Below are positions 1-7,935 of a stretch of DNA of 11,338 nucleotides, in pieces. The position numbers and the translations under genes are program-made. The DNA lies in contig JAGXGT010000028.1 in NCBI GenBank assembly GCA_024636595.1, positions 1-11,338 on the forward strand, written 5' to 3'. The notes under the pieces are model-generated. The model was not told the origin of the DNA, made no database searches, and saw nothing but the letters and a program-made list of their open reading frames with translations. Source of the DNA: Sphingomonadales bacterium. GTDB taxonomy: Bacteria; Pseudomonadota; Alphaproteobacteria; Sphingomonadales; Sphingomonadaceae. The stretch's first letter is position 1. Every line of letters starts with the position of its first letter.

Positions 1-1
1 G

Positions 2-1039
2 GTGGTCGGCGATATCCCGCAGAGCCTGCCGCCCTTTTCCGTTCCGCTGATCGATCTGGAGCTATGGAAAACGCTGGCCATACCGGCACTGCTGTTGAGC
101 ATCATCGGCTTCGTCGAATCCGTATCGGTCGGCCAGACGTTGGCGGCCAAGCGCCGTCAGCGGATCAATCCGGATCAGGAACTGATCGGCCTCGGAGCGG
201 CCAATATATCAGCGGCATTCTCGGGCGGCTATCCGGTCACCGGCGGATTTGCCCGTTCGGTGGTGAATTTCGATGCCGGTGCCGAGACTCCTGCGGCCGG
301 AGCCTTCACCGCGGTGGGGATCGCCCTGGCGGCGCTGTTTCTCACCCCGCTGCTTGCTTCGCTGCCCATCGCCACTCTGGCCGCGACCATCATTGTTGCC
401 GTGCTGAGCCTCGTCGACTTCAAGACTCCGCAAACCATCTGGCGCTATTCGAAAATGGATTTTGCGGCGATGGCGGCTACCATCGGCGTCACCTTGCTTG
501 CGGGCGTCGAACCCGGCGTGATCGCGGGTGTCGGCCTCAGTCTGGCGCTCTTCCTGTGGCGCAGTTCGCGTCCCCATGCCGCCATCGTCGGTCGGGTTCC
601 CGAAACCGAGCATTTTCGCAACGTCAATCGGCACAAGGTTTTTACCGACCCCCGCATATTGACGATCCGCATCGATGAAAGCCTAACCTATCTCAATGCG
701 CGCTGGCTGGAAGAATTCATTCTTGAGCAGGTCGCCGATCAGAAAACCGTCCGCCATGTCATATTGATGTGCTCGGCGGTCAACGCGATCGATGCCTCGG
801 CGCTGGAGAGTATCGAGGCGATCAATCACCGGCTCGAAGATGGCGGCATTTCGCTGCATCTGTCGGAAGTCAAAGGGCCGGTGATGGACCGGCTGAAACG
901 CTCGCATTTTCTCGACCAATTGTCAGGCAAAGTCTTCCTTTCACAAAATGCAGCTTATTCTGCGCTAATTGCAATTGCGGATACCGAAGACAACGCCGAC
1001 AACGTAACCGACGATTGGATGGCAAGAGGCCTGATATGA
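2..1039 (+). CDS. SulP-family anion transporter with C-terminal STAS domain (5' end missing)
   Basis: C-terminal part of a SulP (SLC26-like) inner-membrane transporter for sulfate, bicarbonate or a similar anion. The frame is open at the left edge and the residues there (V-V-G-D-I-P...L-P) match the loop SulP proteins carry well inside the chain, so the GTG at position 2 is not a real start; I infer roughly 200-250 residues are missing. Visible parts are the family signature F-V-E-S followed by a Q-E-L-I-G-L-G-A-A-N stretch and a G-G-F-A-R-S motif (about residues 37-86), then hydrophobic segments at about 100-138 and 153-187. The STAS domain occupies about 220-325, with a beta strand leading into N-A-I-D-A-S-A-L. 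STAS domains usually regulate or assemble the transporter. The stop codon overlaps the next start (ATGA), so the gene belongs to the downstream oxidase operon. The substrate cannot be read from sequence. Confidence 0.9.
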   Translation: MVGDIPQSLPPFSVPLIDLELWKTLAIPALLLSIIGFVESVSVGQTLAAKRRQRINPDQELIGLGAANISAAFSGGYPVTGGFARSVVNFDAGAETPAAGAFTAVGIALAALFLTPLLASLPIATLAATIIVAVLSLVDFKTPQTIWRYSKMDFAAMAATIGVTLLAGVEPGVIAGVGLSLALFLWRSSRPHAAIVGRVPETEHFRNVNRHKVFTDPRILTIRIDESLTYLNARWLEEFILEQVADQKTVRHVILMCSAVNAIDASALESIEAINHRLEDGGISLHLSEVKGPVMDRLKRSHFLDQLSGKVFLSQNAAYSALIAIADTEDNADNVTDDWMARGLI

Positions 1040-1479
1040 TACGGACGATTGAGACCTATATCACGCCATCCCAAAGATTGCAGGACTGGGCCGAGCCCGT
1101 TTTCCGTGTCCTGACCAGCCTGATATTCATCATTGGCGGTTTGGGCCATTTCGGCGAGCATCAAATGATGCTGGACCGGATGGTGGAATCCCCATGGTGG
1201 AATATGATCAACCTGGTCGGCAATCCCTCCTGGCTTTTGTGGCTGTCGGGCGGCGTTTTCGTCATATTCGGCGTGATGCTTGCTTTGGGCTGGATGACCC
1301 GGCTTTCGGCTCTGCTGATTTTCCTGACCCTCGTTCCGATTACCATCACTGTTCATATCGCGCCCGGGCATGTCGGGCCATTATTCAAGAATATCGCGAT
1401 TATGGGATCGCTGTTTCTGATCTATTGCCGCGGGCCTGGCAAATATGCGCTCGACAGCAGAAAAATCTCTGAAGGTTAA
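1036..1479 (+). CDS. DoxX-family integral membrane protein
   Basis: A 147-residue membrane protein with four predicted helices at about 23-40, 67-84, 87-107 and 115-132. DoxX-family marks are the G-G-L-G-H stretch ending helix 1 (34-38), the pattern G-V-M-L-A-L-G-W-M-T-R in helix 2 and the loop after it, a histidine ending helix 3 (H107), and the closing G-P-G-K-Y-A-L-D motif (133-140). The ATG at 1036 is chosen because it overlaps the stop of the transporter gene (ATGA) and has AGAGG at 1025-1029, 6 nt upstream; a longer in-frame reading from 769 would run through the transporter gene. The stop lies 6 bp before cydA. Named relatives include DoxD/DoxX-type subunits of archaeal thiosulfate:quinone oxidoreductase and MadB/DoxX proteins linked to redox stress. 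Most bacterial members have no proven role. Position beside a quinol oxidase suggests a quinone-linked or redox-protective function, which is inference. Confidence 0.85.
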   Translation: MIRTIETYITPSQRLQDWAEPVFRVLTSLIFIIGGLGHFGEHQMMLDRMVESPWWNMINLVGNPSWLLWLSGGVFVIFGVMLALGWMTRLSALLIFLTLVPITITVHIAPGHVGPLFKNIAIMGSLFLIYCRGPGKYALDSRKISEG

Positions 1480-1485
1480 AACAAG

Positions 1486-2904
1486 ATGGAAAATGATCTG
1501 GCAATCAATCTGGCAAGGGCGCAATTTGCCTTCACCGTCAGCTTCCATTTCCTGTTCCCCGCCTTTACCATCGGCATCGCCAGCTATCTCGCGGTGCTGG
1601 AAGGGCTGTGGCTGAAAACCGACAACGGCGTTTACGCGAATCTTTACCGCTACTGGCTCAAGATTTTTGCCATGGTGTTCGCGATGGGCGTGGTGTCCGG
1701 CATCGTCATGTCCTATCAATTCGGTACAAACTGGTCGGTTTTCTCGGACAAGGCCGGCCCGGTGATTGGTCCGCTTATGGCCTATGAGGTGCTGACCGCC
1801 TTTTTTCTCGAAGCCGGTTTTCTCGGCGTAATGCTGTTTGGGATCAACAAGGTCGGCCGCAAATTGCATTTTGTCGCCACATTGGCGGTTGCAGTGGGAA
1901 CCTTCATCTCCGCTTTCTGGATCCTTTCGGTGAACAGCTGGATGCAGACGCCGGTTGGTTATGCCATCAATGATGTCGGCCAGTTTGTTCCCGCTGCGGG
2001 CTGGTGGGACATCGTCTGGAACCCCAGCTTCCCCTATCGCCTGCTGCACACATTGCTCGCCGCCTATCTGACCACCGCCTTTGCGGTGGGCGCAGTCGGG
2101 GCTTGGCATCTGTTGAAAGACAGAACCAATCCGGGTGCACGCAAGATGTTCTCGATGGCGATGTGGATGGCGGCGCTGGTGGCCCCGGCCCAGATATTCA
2201 TGGGCGATCTGCACGGCCTCAACACGCTCGAACACCAGCCCGCAAAAGTGATGGCCATGGAAGGTCATTATGAGAGCCATCCCGACGGTGCGCCGCTGAT
2301 CCTGTTTGGTATTCCCAACAGCAAGGAAAAGCGCGTCGACTATGCGATTGAAATACCCAAGGCATCATCGCTGATCCTGAAGCATGACCTGAATGCGCCG
2401 CTGGCGGGACTGGACACCATAGCCGACCAGGACGAGCCGCCGGTCGGAATCGTCTTCTGGTCCTTCCGGATCATGGTTGGTCTTGGCTTCGCGATGCTCG
2501 GCATCGGCCTGTGGAGCCTGTTCGCGCGGGCACGCAAAAAACTCTATGACTGGCCTTGGCTGCACCGCGCGGCGCTGGTGATGGGGCCATCGGGTTTTAT
2601 CGCCGTGCTGGCGGGTTGGATCACCACCGAGGTCGGACGCCAGCCGTTCACTGTCTATGGCCTGCTCCGGACCAGCGAAAGCGCTGCGCCGCTCGACGCG
2701 CCAGCGGTTGCGGCTTCGCTGCTGGCCTTTGTACTGGTCTATTTCGTCGTCTTTGGCGCCGGGATCGTCTACCTGTTCAAGCTCGCTGCGAAACCGCCCG
2801 AAGCCCACGAACCGACGCCCGACGACGCACCCATCCGCTCGGCAGGGATTACCCCGGCGGCGGCGGTGCTCGAAGGGGATCATGAGGAAGGAGCAGCGCC
2901 ATGA
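1486..2904 (+). CDS. cydA: Cytochrome bd-type quinol oxidase subunit I, short Q-loop (cyanide-insensitive type)
   Basis: Haem-bearing subunit of a cytochrome bd terminal oxidase, which oxidises quinol at the periplasmic face of the inner membrane and reduces oxygen to water without pumping protons. Residues matching E. coli CydA ligands and proton-path residues are visible: H21 (E. coli H19), E101 and E109 (E99, E107), H188 (H186), K254 and E259 in the quinol loop (K252, E257) and M330 (M393). Only 71 residues separate E259 from M330, against about 136 in E. coli, so the C-terminal Q-loop insertion is absent and the protein (472 aa) falls in the short-loop class that includes the cyanide-insensitive oxidase CioA. 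The family motif G-R-Q-P-W reads G-R-Q-P-F here (384-388). GAAGG at 1471-1475 lies 10 nt before the ATG. The C-terminal tail after about 435 is acidic and alanine/proline-rich. The stop overlaps cydB (ATGA). Confidence 0.96.
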   Translation: MENDLAINLARAQFAFTVSFHFLFPAFTIGIASYLAVLEGLWLKTDNGVYANLYRYWLKIFAMVFAMGVVSGIVMSYQFGTNWSVFSDKAGPVIGPLMAYEVLTAFFLEAGFLGVMLFGINKVGRKLHFVATLAVAVGTFISAFWILSVNSWMQTPVGYAINDVGQFVPAAGWWDIVWNPSFPYRLLHTLLAAYLTTAFAVGAVGAWHLLKDRTNPGARKMFSMAMWMAALVAPAQIFMGDLHGLNTLEHQPAKVMAMEGHYESHPDGAPLILFGIPNSKEKRVDYAIEIPKASSLILKHDLNAPLAGLDTIADQDEPPVGIVFWSFRIMVGLGFAMLGIGLWSLFARARKKLYDWPWLHRAALVMGPSGFIAVLAGWITTEVGRQPFTVYGLLRTSESAAPLDAPAVAASLLAFVLVYFVVFGAGIVYLFKLAAKPPEAHEPTPDDAPIRSAGITPAAAVLEGDHEEGAAP

Positions 2905-3905
2905 ACGGCATCGACCTTACCGTCATCTGGGCGGGGATCATCGCTTTTGCCGTCGTCGTCTATGTGATCATGGACGGCTTTGATCTCGGCATCGGCATAT
3001 TGTTCCCGAATTTCAAGGTCGGACCGGACCGCGATACCGCAATGAACAGCATCGCACCGGTATGGGATGGCAATGAAACCTGGCTGGTGCTGGGCGGTGG
3101 CGGGCTATTGGCCGCGTTCCCGCTCGCCTATGCGATCATCCTGCCCGCGCTCTATGCGCCGCTGATCGCGATGCTGCTGGGGCTGGTGCTCCGCGGTGTA
3201 GCGTTTGAATTTCGCTGGCGGGACCCGGCCCATCGTGCGCGCTGGGATTTTGCCTTTACCGCCGGCTCGATCATCGCGACCTTTGCCCAAGGGATCACGC
3301 TGGGCGCGCTACTGCAGGGGATCACGGTCGAAGGCCGGGCCTATGCCGGCGGCTGGTGGGAATGGCTGACCCCGTTCAGCCTGCTCACCGGCTTTGCCTT
3401 GCTGGCTGGCTATGCGTTGCTCGGATGCTGCTGGCTGATCTGGAAAACCGAAGGCCCGCTGCAGCGCCAGTGTTACAGCTATGCCGGTCGTCTTGGCATC
3501 CTGATCCTTCTTGCCATCGCCGCCGTCAGCATCGCGACGCCCTTTCTGGAGGCCGAATATTACACGCGCTGGCTCGCCTATCCGGGGATCATCGCCACCG
3601 CCCAAATCCCGCTCGCCACGTTGGTCGTCTCGGTATTATATTTCCGCAGCCTGTCCAAACGACAGGAGGCAGCGCCCTTTTTCTATGCGCTCGGCCTGTT
3701 CGGCCTGAGCCTGATCGGCCTCGGCGTCTCGATGTGGCCCGACGTCATCCCCGGCCGGATCACCATTTGGCAAGCCGCCGCCCCCTATGAGAGCCAGCTG
3801 TTCATGCTGGTCGGCGCAGGCATCATGGTGCCGATCATCCTCGCCTATACCGCATGGGCCTATTGGGTGTTTCGCGGCAAGGTCGGATCGGACGGCTATC
3901 ACTGA
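2901..3905 (+). CDS. cydB: Cytochrome bd-type quinol oxidase subunit II
   Basis: Second large subunit of the bd oxidase, a 334-residue multi-helix membrane protein that pairs with CydA. Hallmarks are M-D-G-F-D-L-G-I-G near the end of helix 1 (24-32), the strongly conserved P-V-W-D-G-N-E-T-W (53-61), and L-R-G-V-A-F-E-F-R (97-105). Length suits the CioB/CydB family (about 330-380 aa). The start is clear: AGGAAGGAG at 2885-2893 lies 7 nt before the ATG, which overlaps the cydA stop as ATGA. The 3' end overlaps the next small gene (TGATG). CydAB are normally made in equal amounts, and the overlap arrangement fits translational coupling. I see no frameshift or missing motif. Confidence 0.95.
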   Translation: MNGIDLTVIWAGIIAFAVVVYVIMDGFDLGIGILFPNFKVGPDRDTAMNSIAPVWDGNETWLVLGGGGLLAAFPLAYAIILPALYAPLIAMLLGLVLRGVAFEFRWRDPAHRARWDFAFTAGSIIATFAQGITLGALLQGITVEGRAYAGGWWEWLTPFSLLTGFALLAGYALLGCCWLIWKTEGPLQRQCYSYAGRLGILILLAIAAVSIATPFLEAEYYTRWLAYPGIIATAQIPLATLVVSVLYFRSLSKRQEAAPFFYALGLFGLSLIGLGVSMWPDVIPGRITIWQAAAPYESQLFMLVGAGIMVPIILAYTAWAYWVFRGKVGSDGYH

Positions 3906-4054
3906 TGGCTTTTGATCCGCTCTCGACCGGTGGAAAGACGGCAGATCACGCGCCCTTGCCCAAGCGTCTGGCCTGGATGCTGGCTTACTGGGCGATGGGC
4001 GTACTGGTCGTCGGCGCCGTCGGCTTCTTCATCCGCTTCTGGATCAAGACCTGA
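3905..4054 (+). CDS. Small single-helix subunit of the bd oxidase (DUF2474-like, CydX-type role)
   Basis: A 49-residue protein with a charged N-terminal arm (1-21) and one membrane helix (about 22-46) beginning K-R-L-A-W and ending F-F-I-R-F-W-I-K-T. This pattern (basic residue, R-L-A-W, a W in mid-helix, an Arg near the far end) is what I recall of DUF2474 proteins, which sit downstream of cyanide-insensitive bd oxidase genes. It differs from the E. coli CydX sequence, although CydX also is a one-helix subunit that stabilises the haem sites of CydAB. The ATG at 3905 is chosen because it overlaps the cydB stop (TGATG); an in-frame upstream start at 3854 would lie inside cydB. No good Shine-Dalgarno sequence precedes it, so translation probably depends on coupling to cydB. 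The family name comes from sequence pattern and position, without a profile search. Confidence 0.8.
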   Translation: MAFDPLSTGGKTADHAPLPKRLAWMLAYWAMGVLVVGAVGFFIRFWIKT

Positions 4055-4062
4055 CCCCGGAT

Positions 4063-4087
4063 CGACAGGCGCTGACCCGACCTGTCG
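4063..4087. terminator. Inverted repeat between convergent operons, possible bidirectional terminator
   Basis: A perfect 7-bp inverted repeat (CGACAGG at 4063-4069, CCTGTCG at 4081-4087) with an 11-nt loop sits in the 38-bp gap between the end of the oxidase operon and the end of polA, which converge here. Neither side has a run of T, so it is not a textbook intrinsic terminator. The position is what makes termination plausible. Confidence 0.35.
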
Positions 4088-4092
4088 TCATC

Positions 4093-6897
4093 TCAATGGG
4101 CCTCGTCCCAGCTCTTGCCGGTCCCGATATCCACATCCAGCGGTACCGATAGTTTCACCGCTGGTTCCGCTGCACCGGACATGACGCTGCGTATCACTTT
4201 ACTTGCTGCATCCACATCCGATTCGGGCACCTCGAACACCAGTTCATCGTGCACCTGCATCAGCATTTTCACATCGTCCAGCCCAGCGGCAGCCAGTGCC
4301 GGCCCCATGCGCGCCATCGCCCGCTTGATGATGTCGGCGCTGGTCCCCTGGATCGGCGCATTGATCGCCGCCCGCTCGCTGCCCTGGCGCTCTGCTTGAT
4401 TTGGTGACTTTATCCGCTCGAACCAGGTTTTCCGACCGAACAGCGTTTCGGTATAACCAGTCTCGCGGACCGACTGCAGCGTCGTCGAGATATACTGGTT
4501 GATACCAGGGAAACGCTCGAAATAGGTATCGATCATCGCCTGCGCTTCATCCGCATCGACCTCGAGCCGCTTGGCCAGACCCCAGCGGGAGATGCCGTAG
4601 AGAATCGCGAAGTTGATTGTCTTGGCGCGCGCGCGGGCATCACGGTCTTCGGTGCCGAACAGTTCACGCGCGGTGCGGTTATGAATATCCTCGCCATTGG
4701 CAAAGGCTTCCTTCAATGTCTCCACATCGGCGATATGCGCCGCCAGCCGGAGTTCGATCTGGCTATAATCGGCAGCAAGAATGACATTGCCCGGCGCGGC
4801 GACAAAGGCCTGCCGGATTTGCCGCCCAATCTCGCTACGGATCGGGATATTCTGCAGATTCGGTTCGGTCGAGGACAGGCGCCCGGTCTGCGCGCCGCTC
4901 AGACTATAGGAGGTATGAACCCGTCCGGTCTTCGCATTGATCTGCTCCTGCAGAGCATCGGTATAAGTGGATTTGAGTTTCGCCAGCTGCCGCCAGTCGA
5001 CGACCTTTTGCGCAATCGGTTCGCCGTCTCCAGCCAGCCGCTCGAGCACGGTTACATCGGTTGAATATTGCCCCGACTTGCCCTTCTTGCCGCCTTTCAG
5101 TCCAAGCTTGCCGAACAGGATTTCACCCAATTGCTTGGGACTGCCAATGGAAAAGGGTTCGCCGGCCAATTCGTGGATTTGTGCTTCCAGCTTTTCCATT
5201 TCCTCGGCAAATGTCTTCGACAGCCGCGCCAGCTCCTCGCGGTCGACGAGAACGCCGGTACCTTCCATCCCGGCGATCACCGGCACCAGGGGACGGTCGA
5301 CCATCTGGTAAACGCGCGTCGCCCGTTCCGGCACCATCCGCAAACGCAAGATTTCCCACAGGCGAAGCGTGACGTCGGCATCTTCCGCGCCATATTCGGT
5401 CGCTTTTTCCAGCGGTACTTCGGCGAAACCGATCGCCTTCTTGCCGGTCCCCGTGATCGATTTGAAGCTGATGCACTCGTGCCCAAGATGCAGCTTGGAC
5501 AGTTCATCCATGCCATGCCCGTGCAGGCCCGCATCGAGATTGAAGCTCATCACCAATGTATCGTCAAACGGCGCAATTTTAATGTCATGCTGCGCCAGCA
5601 CGCCCATGTCATATTTCAGATTCTGTCCGACCTTGAGCACCGCATCATCCTCGAGCAGCGGCTTCAGCTTCGCCAGCGCTTCCTCCAGACCAATCTGTTC
5701 CGGCGTCTCGCCAAACATGTCGCCGCTGCCATGGCCAAGCGGGATATAGCAGGCCTGATTGGGACCGGTGGCCAAACAAACGCCAACGACGCGCGCGGTC
5801 ACGCTCTCGAGGCTGTCGGTCTCCAGATCAACCGCGCAGACGCCTTGCTCGGTAGCCCGCGCGATCCACTGGTCGAGTCCGTCGATCGTCTGCACGCATT
5901 CATATTGCGACCGGTCGATCGCTGGGGCGTCGGGCATTTTGGCGATCGGGTCGGCCAATTCATTATCGGCAACATTAGGGTCCTGCGGCTCGGCATGACC
6001 GTCGCCGCCAAGCTTTCTGAGCAGGCTGTTGAACCCGTGATGCGACAGAAAGTCGCGCAGCGGGGCGTCGGGAATATCCTGGATCAGGAAACTGTCCAGC
6101 GGGTCGGGCAGCGGGCAATCCTCGCGCAAGGTCACCAGCACCCGCGACAGCCGCGCCTGATCGGCAAATTCGATCAGATTATCGCGCATCTTGGATTTCT
6201 TCATCTCCGGCGCGGCGTCGAGGACGCTTTCAATATCACCATATTCGTTGATCAGTTTCGACGCCGTTTTCGGCCCGATGCCGGGCACACCCGGAATATT
6301 ATCGGAGCTGTCGCCCATCAGCCCGAGCACATCGCCCAGTTTTTCCGGTCCGACACCGAATTTTTCCTCGACCGTCGCCCGGTTCATCCGCGCATTTTTC
6401 ATCGTGTCGAGCATGTCGACCCGGCCGTCGCCATGCGGCTCGATCAATTGCATCAGATCCTTGTCGGACGAAACAATGGTGACTTTCCACCCCTCCGCCA
6501 GCGCTGCCTTGGTATAGGACGCGATCATATCGTCCGCCTCGACATTTTCTTCCTCGATCAGCGGCAGCGAGAAAGCGCGGGTCGCATCGCGGATCATCGG
6601 AAATTGCGGCTTCAGATCCTCCGGCGCTTCCGGGCGATTGGCTTTATACTGGTCATAGAGATCGTTGCGAAAACTGGTTCCCGCCTTGTCCAGCACCACC
6701 GCCATATGGGTCGGGCCATCGGCCTTGTTGAGTTCATCGGCCAGTTTCCACAACATGGTGGTGTAGCCATAGACCGCGCCAACCGGCTCGCCGCGCACAT
6801 TGGTCAGCGGCGGCAGGCGGTGATAGGCGCGGAAAATATAGGCCGAGCCGTCAACGAGATAGAGATGCTTGGGTTTGCTGTCTGAACTGTCCGTCAT
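4093..6897 (-). CDS. polA: DNA polymerase I
   Basis: Repair and Okazaki-fragment polymerase in the cytoplasm, 934 residues in three domains. The 5'-3' nuclease (about 10-300) shows L-V-D-G-S-A-Y, the E-A-D-D acidic cluster (120-123), S-S-D-K-D (143-147) and G-D-S-S-D-N-I-P-G-V-P-G (195-206). The 3'-5' proofreading domain (about 325-520) keeps D357/E359, D430 and Y502/D506, matching E. coli D355/E357, D424 and Y497/D501, so proofreading looks intact; many bacterial Pol I proteins have lost it. The polymerase domain keeps motif A (D710-Y-S-Q-I-E), motif B (R755, K759, F763, Y767) and motif C (H883-D884-E885). The ATG at 6897 is preferred because the chain then begins close to the family's usual N-terminus; a GTG at 6909 would add four residues. 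No strong ribosome site precedes either. The gene lies 38 bp downstream of a GGDEF gene in the same direction and may share its transcript. Confidence 0.97.
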   Translation of the reverse strand: MTDSSDSKPKHLYLVDGSAYIFRAYHRLPPLTNVRGEPVGAVYGYTTMLWKLADELNKADGPTHMAVVLDKAGTSFRNDLYDQYKANRPEAPEDLKPQFPMIRDATRAFSLPLIEEENVEADDMIASYTKAALAEGWKVTIVSSDKDLMQLIEPHGDGRVDMLDTMKNARMNRATVEEKFGVGPEKLGDVLGLMGDSSDNIPGVPGIGPKTASKLINEYGDIESVLDAAPEMKKSKMRDNLIEFADQARLSRVLVTLREDCPLPDPLDSFLIQDIPDAPLRDFLSHHGFNSLLRKLGGDGHAEPQDPNVADNELADPIAKMPDAPAIDRSQYECVQTIDGLDQWIARATEQGVCAVDLETDSLESVTARVVGVCLATGPNQACYIPLGHGSGDMFGETPEQIGLEEALAKLKPLLEDDAVLKVGQNLKYDMGVLAQHDIKIAPFDDTLVMSFNLDAGLHGHGMDELSKLHLGHECISFKSITGTGKKAIGFAEVPLEKATEYGAEDADVTLRLWEILRLRMVPERATRVYQMVDRPLVPVIAGMEGTGVLVDREELARLSKTFAEEMEKLEAQIHELAGEPFSIGSPKQLGEILFGKLGLKGGKKGKSGQYSTDVTVLERLAGDGEPIAQKVVDWRQLAKLKSTYTDALQEQINAKTGRVHTSYSLSGAQTGRLSSTEPNLQNIPIRSEIGRQIRQAFVAAPGNVILAADYSQIELRLAAHIADVETLKEAFANGEDIHNRTARELFGTEDRDARARAKTINFAILYGISRWGLAKRLEVDADEAQAMIDTYFERFPGINQYISTTLQSVRETGYTETLFGRKTWFERIKSPNQAERQGSERAAINAPIQGTSADIIKRAMARMGPALAAAGLDDVKMLMQVHDELVFEVPESDVDAASKVIRSVMSGAAEPAVKLSVPLDVDIGTGKSWDEAH

Positions 6898-6935
6898 AGC
6901 CGCCAGCACTAGCAGCGCCTGCAGCCTTCGTCATT

Positions 6936-7808
6936 TCAAATTCCACGTGCGAAAAAATTTGTAGGTGCCATAGCGGGTTCCGAATCCCGAACCTTTTTAA
7001 GAACCGGCTCCGGTTTACCGATCATACCCGGTTCAAACAGCACCACCTGGTTGCGTCCCCGCCGTTTTGCCATGAACAAAGCGGTATCCGCGTTCCCCAG
7101 AAGAACCCCGCGCTGCTGATGCGAGGCGACAGCGGTCACGCCAATACTGACCGTGATCACATGCCGCATGTTATGATAGGGTTCGAAAATCGTCTTTTCG
7201 ATTTCGTGCCGAATGATTTCACCGATGATCTGGCCCTCAGGCGCGCTGGTTGCAGGCAGGAATATGCCAAATTCCTCGCCGCCGATGCGTCCCACCAGAT
7301 CGTTCTGGCGCAGAGTTTTGCGGAATGCCTTGCCGAGCAGGATCAGGGCCTGATCCCCCATCGGATGTCCGAAATTGTCATTGATTTTCTTGAAATGGTC
7401 GACGTCAACAATCATCAACACATTCGTCAGTTCATCGGAACTGTCAGCCAGACGCATTTTATCGAGCTGGTTGAAAAAGCTGTCCCGGCTCAGCAGACCG
7501 GTCATTCCATCATAATTGGCACGCTGCTCGAGCGCTTTGTTGGCTATGCGCAAACGGGCTTGGGTTTCTTTGAGCCGGTTGGTGATGCAGACAAGCTTGA
7601 ACCGCTGTTTTGACATGCGGAAGCAAAGCGGAATAGTAATCGCCCAAGGTATCAGAAACGCCATCTTGAGCGCCGACCAAAAGCGGTCGTCAACACCGAA
7701 AAACAGCAAATAAACCGTTCCTGTAAACGTGACCGACAACACCGCCACAATCGCCGAAATGATGGCTGTTTGTCGAACGGGCGACAAGCTGGACATAGTT
7801 GTTTTCAT
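6936..7808 (-). CDS. Membrane-anchored diguanylate cyclase (GGDEF domain)
   Basis: Predicted to make cyclic di-GMP from two GTP. The 290-residue chain has two membrane helices (about 14-38 and 43-63) with almost no periplasmic loop, a helical linker (about 68-97) of the signalling-helix type, and a GGDEF domain (about 98-260). The active-site motif is G-G-E-E-F (176-180), the metal-binding region has D-V-D-H-F-K (135-140), and the inhibitory I-site R-Q-N-D (167-170) lies five residues before G-G-E-E-F, so both catalysis and product inhibition look intact. A tail of about 30 residues rich in Pro, Lys and Arg follows the domain. No sensory domain other than the membrane hairpin is visible, so its input signal is unknown. 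The ATG at 7808 has a purine-rich ribosome site (AGGGAGAGGG) just upstream; a second ATG four codons in is less well placed. Confidence 0.93.
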   Translation of the reverse strand: MKTTMSSLSPVRQTAIISAIVAVLSVTFTGTVYLLFFGVDDRFWSALKMAFLIPWAITIPLCFRMSKQRFKLVCITNRLKETQARLRIANKALEQRANYDGMTGLLSRDSFFNQLDKMRLADSSDELTNVLMIVDVDHFKKINDNFGHPMGDQALILLGKAFRKTLRQNDLVGRIGGEEFGIFLPATSAPEGQIIGEIIRHEIEKTIFEPYHNMRHVITVSIGVTAVASHQQRGVLLGNADTALFMAKRRGRNQVVLFEPGMIGKPEPVLKKVRDSEPAMAPTNFFARGI

Positions 7809-7901
7809 GAACCCTCTCCCTAGCGGGGATGTCTTGAAGGGCTATGCAGACAGATGGTTAACGCGCCGATAATGTTTGGTGTCAGAATTGTCTATTTTTG
7901 G

Positions 7902-7929
7902 GGCAGACCCTCTCAATCACCGGTCTGCC
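7902..7929. repeat. 8-bp inverted repeat just after the LysR gene
   Basis: GGCAGACC (7902-7909) and GGTCTGCC (7922-7929) form a perfect 8-bp stem with a 12-nt loop, beginning 6 nt beyond the stop codon of the LysR gene. Read on the minus strand, the stem is followed by CCAAAAATAG, an A run and not the U run of an intrinsic terminator. It could be a non-canonical terminator or mRNA end-protecting hairpin for the LysR transcript, or an operator in the 127-bp region upstream of the GGDEF gene. That region holds no other clear element. Confidence 0.4.
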
Positions 7930-7935
7930 GCGAGA

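Noticed and set aside
1381..2280. A 299-codon open frame antisense to cydA
   Set aside because: Overlaps a certain gene, is rich in His, Arg and Gln, and lacks a ribosome site or recognisable motif.
5068..6885. A 605-codon open frame antisense to polA
   Set aside because: It lies wholly inside a certain polA gene, has a His/Arg/Gln-rich composition with no domain I recognise, and fits a shadow of GC-rich codon usage.
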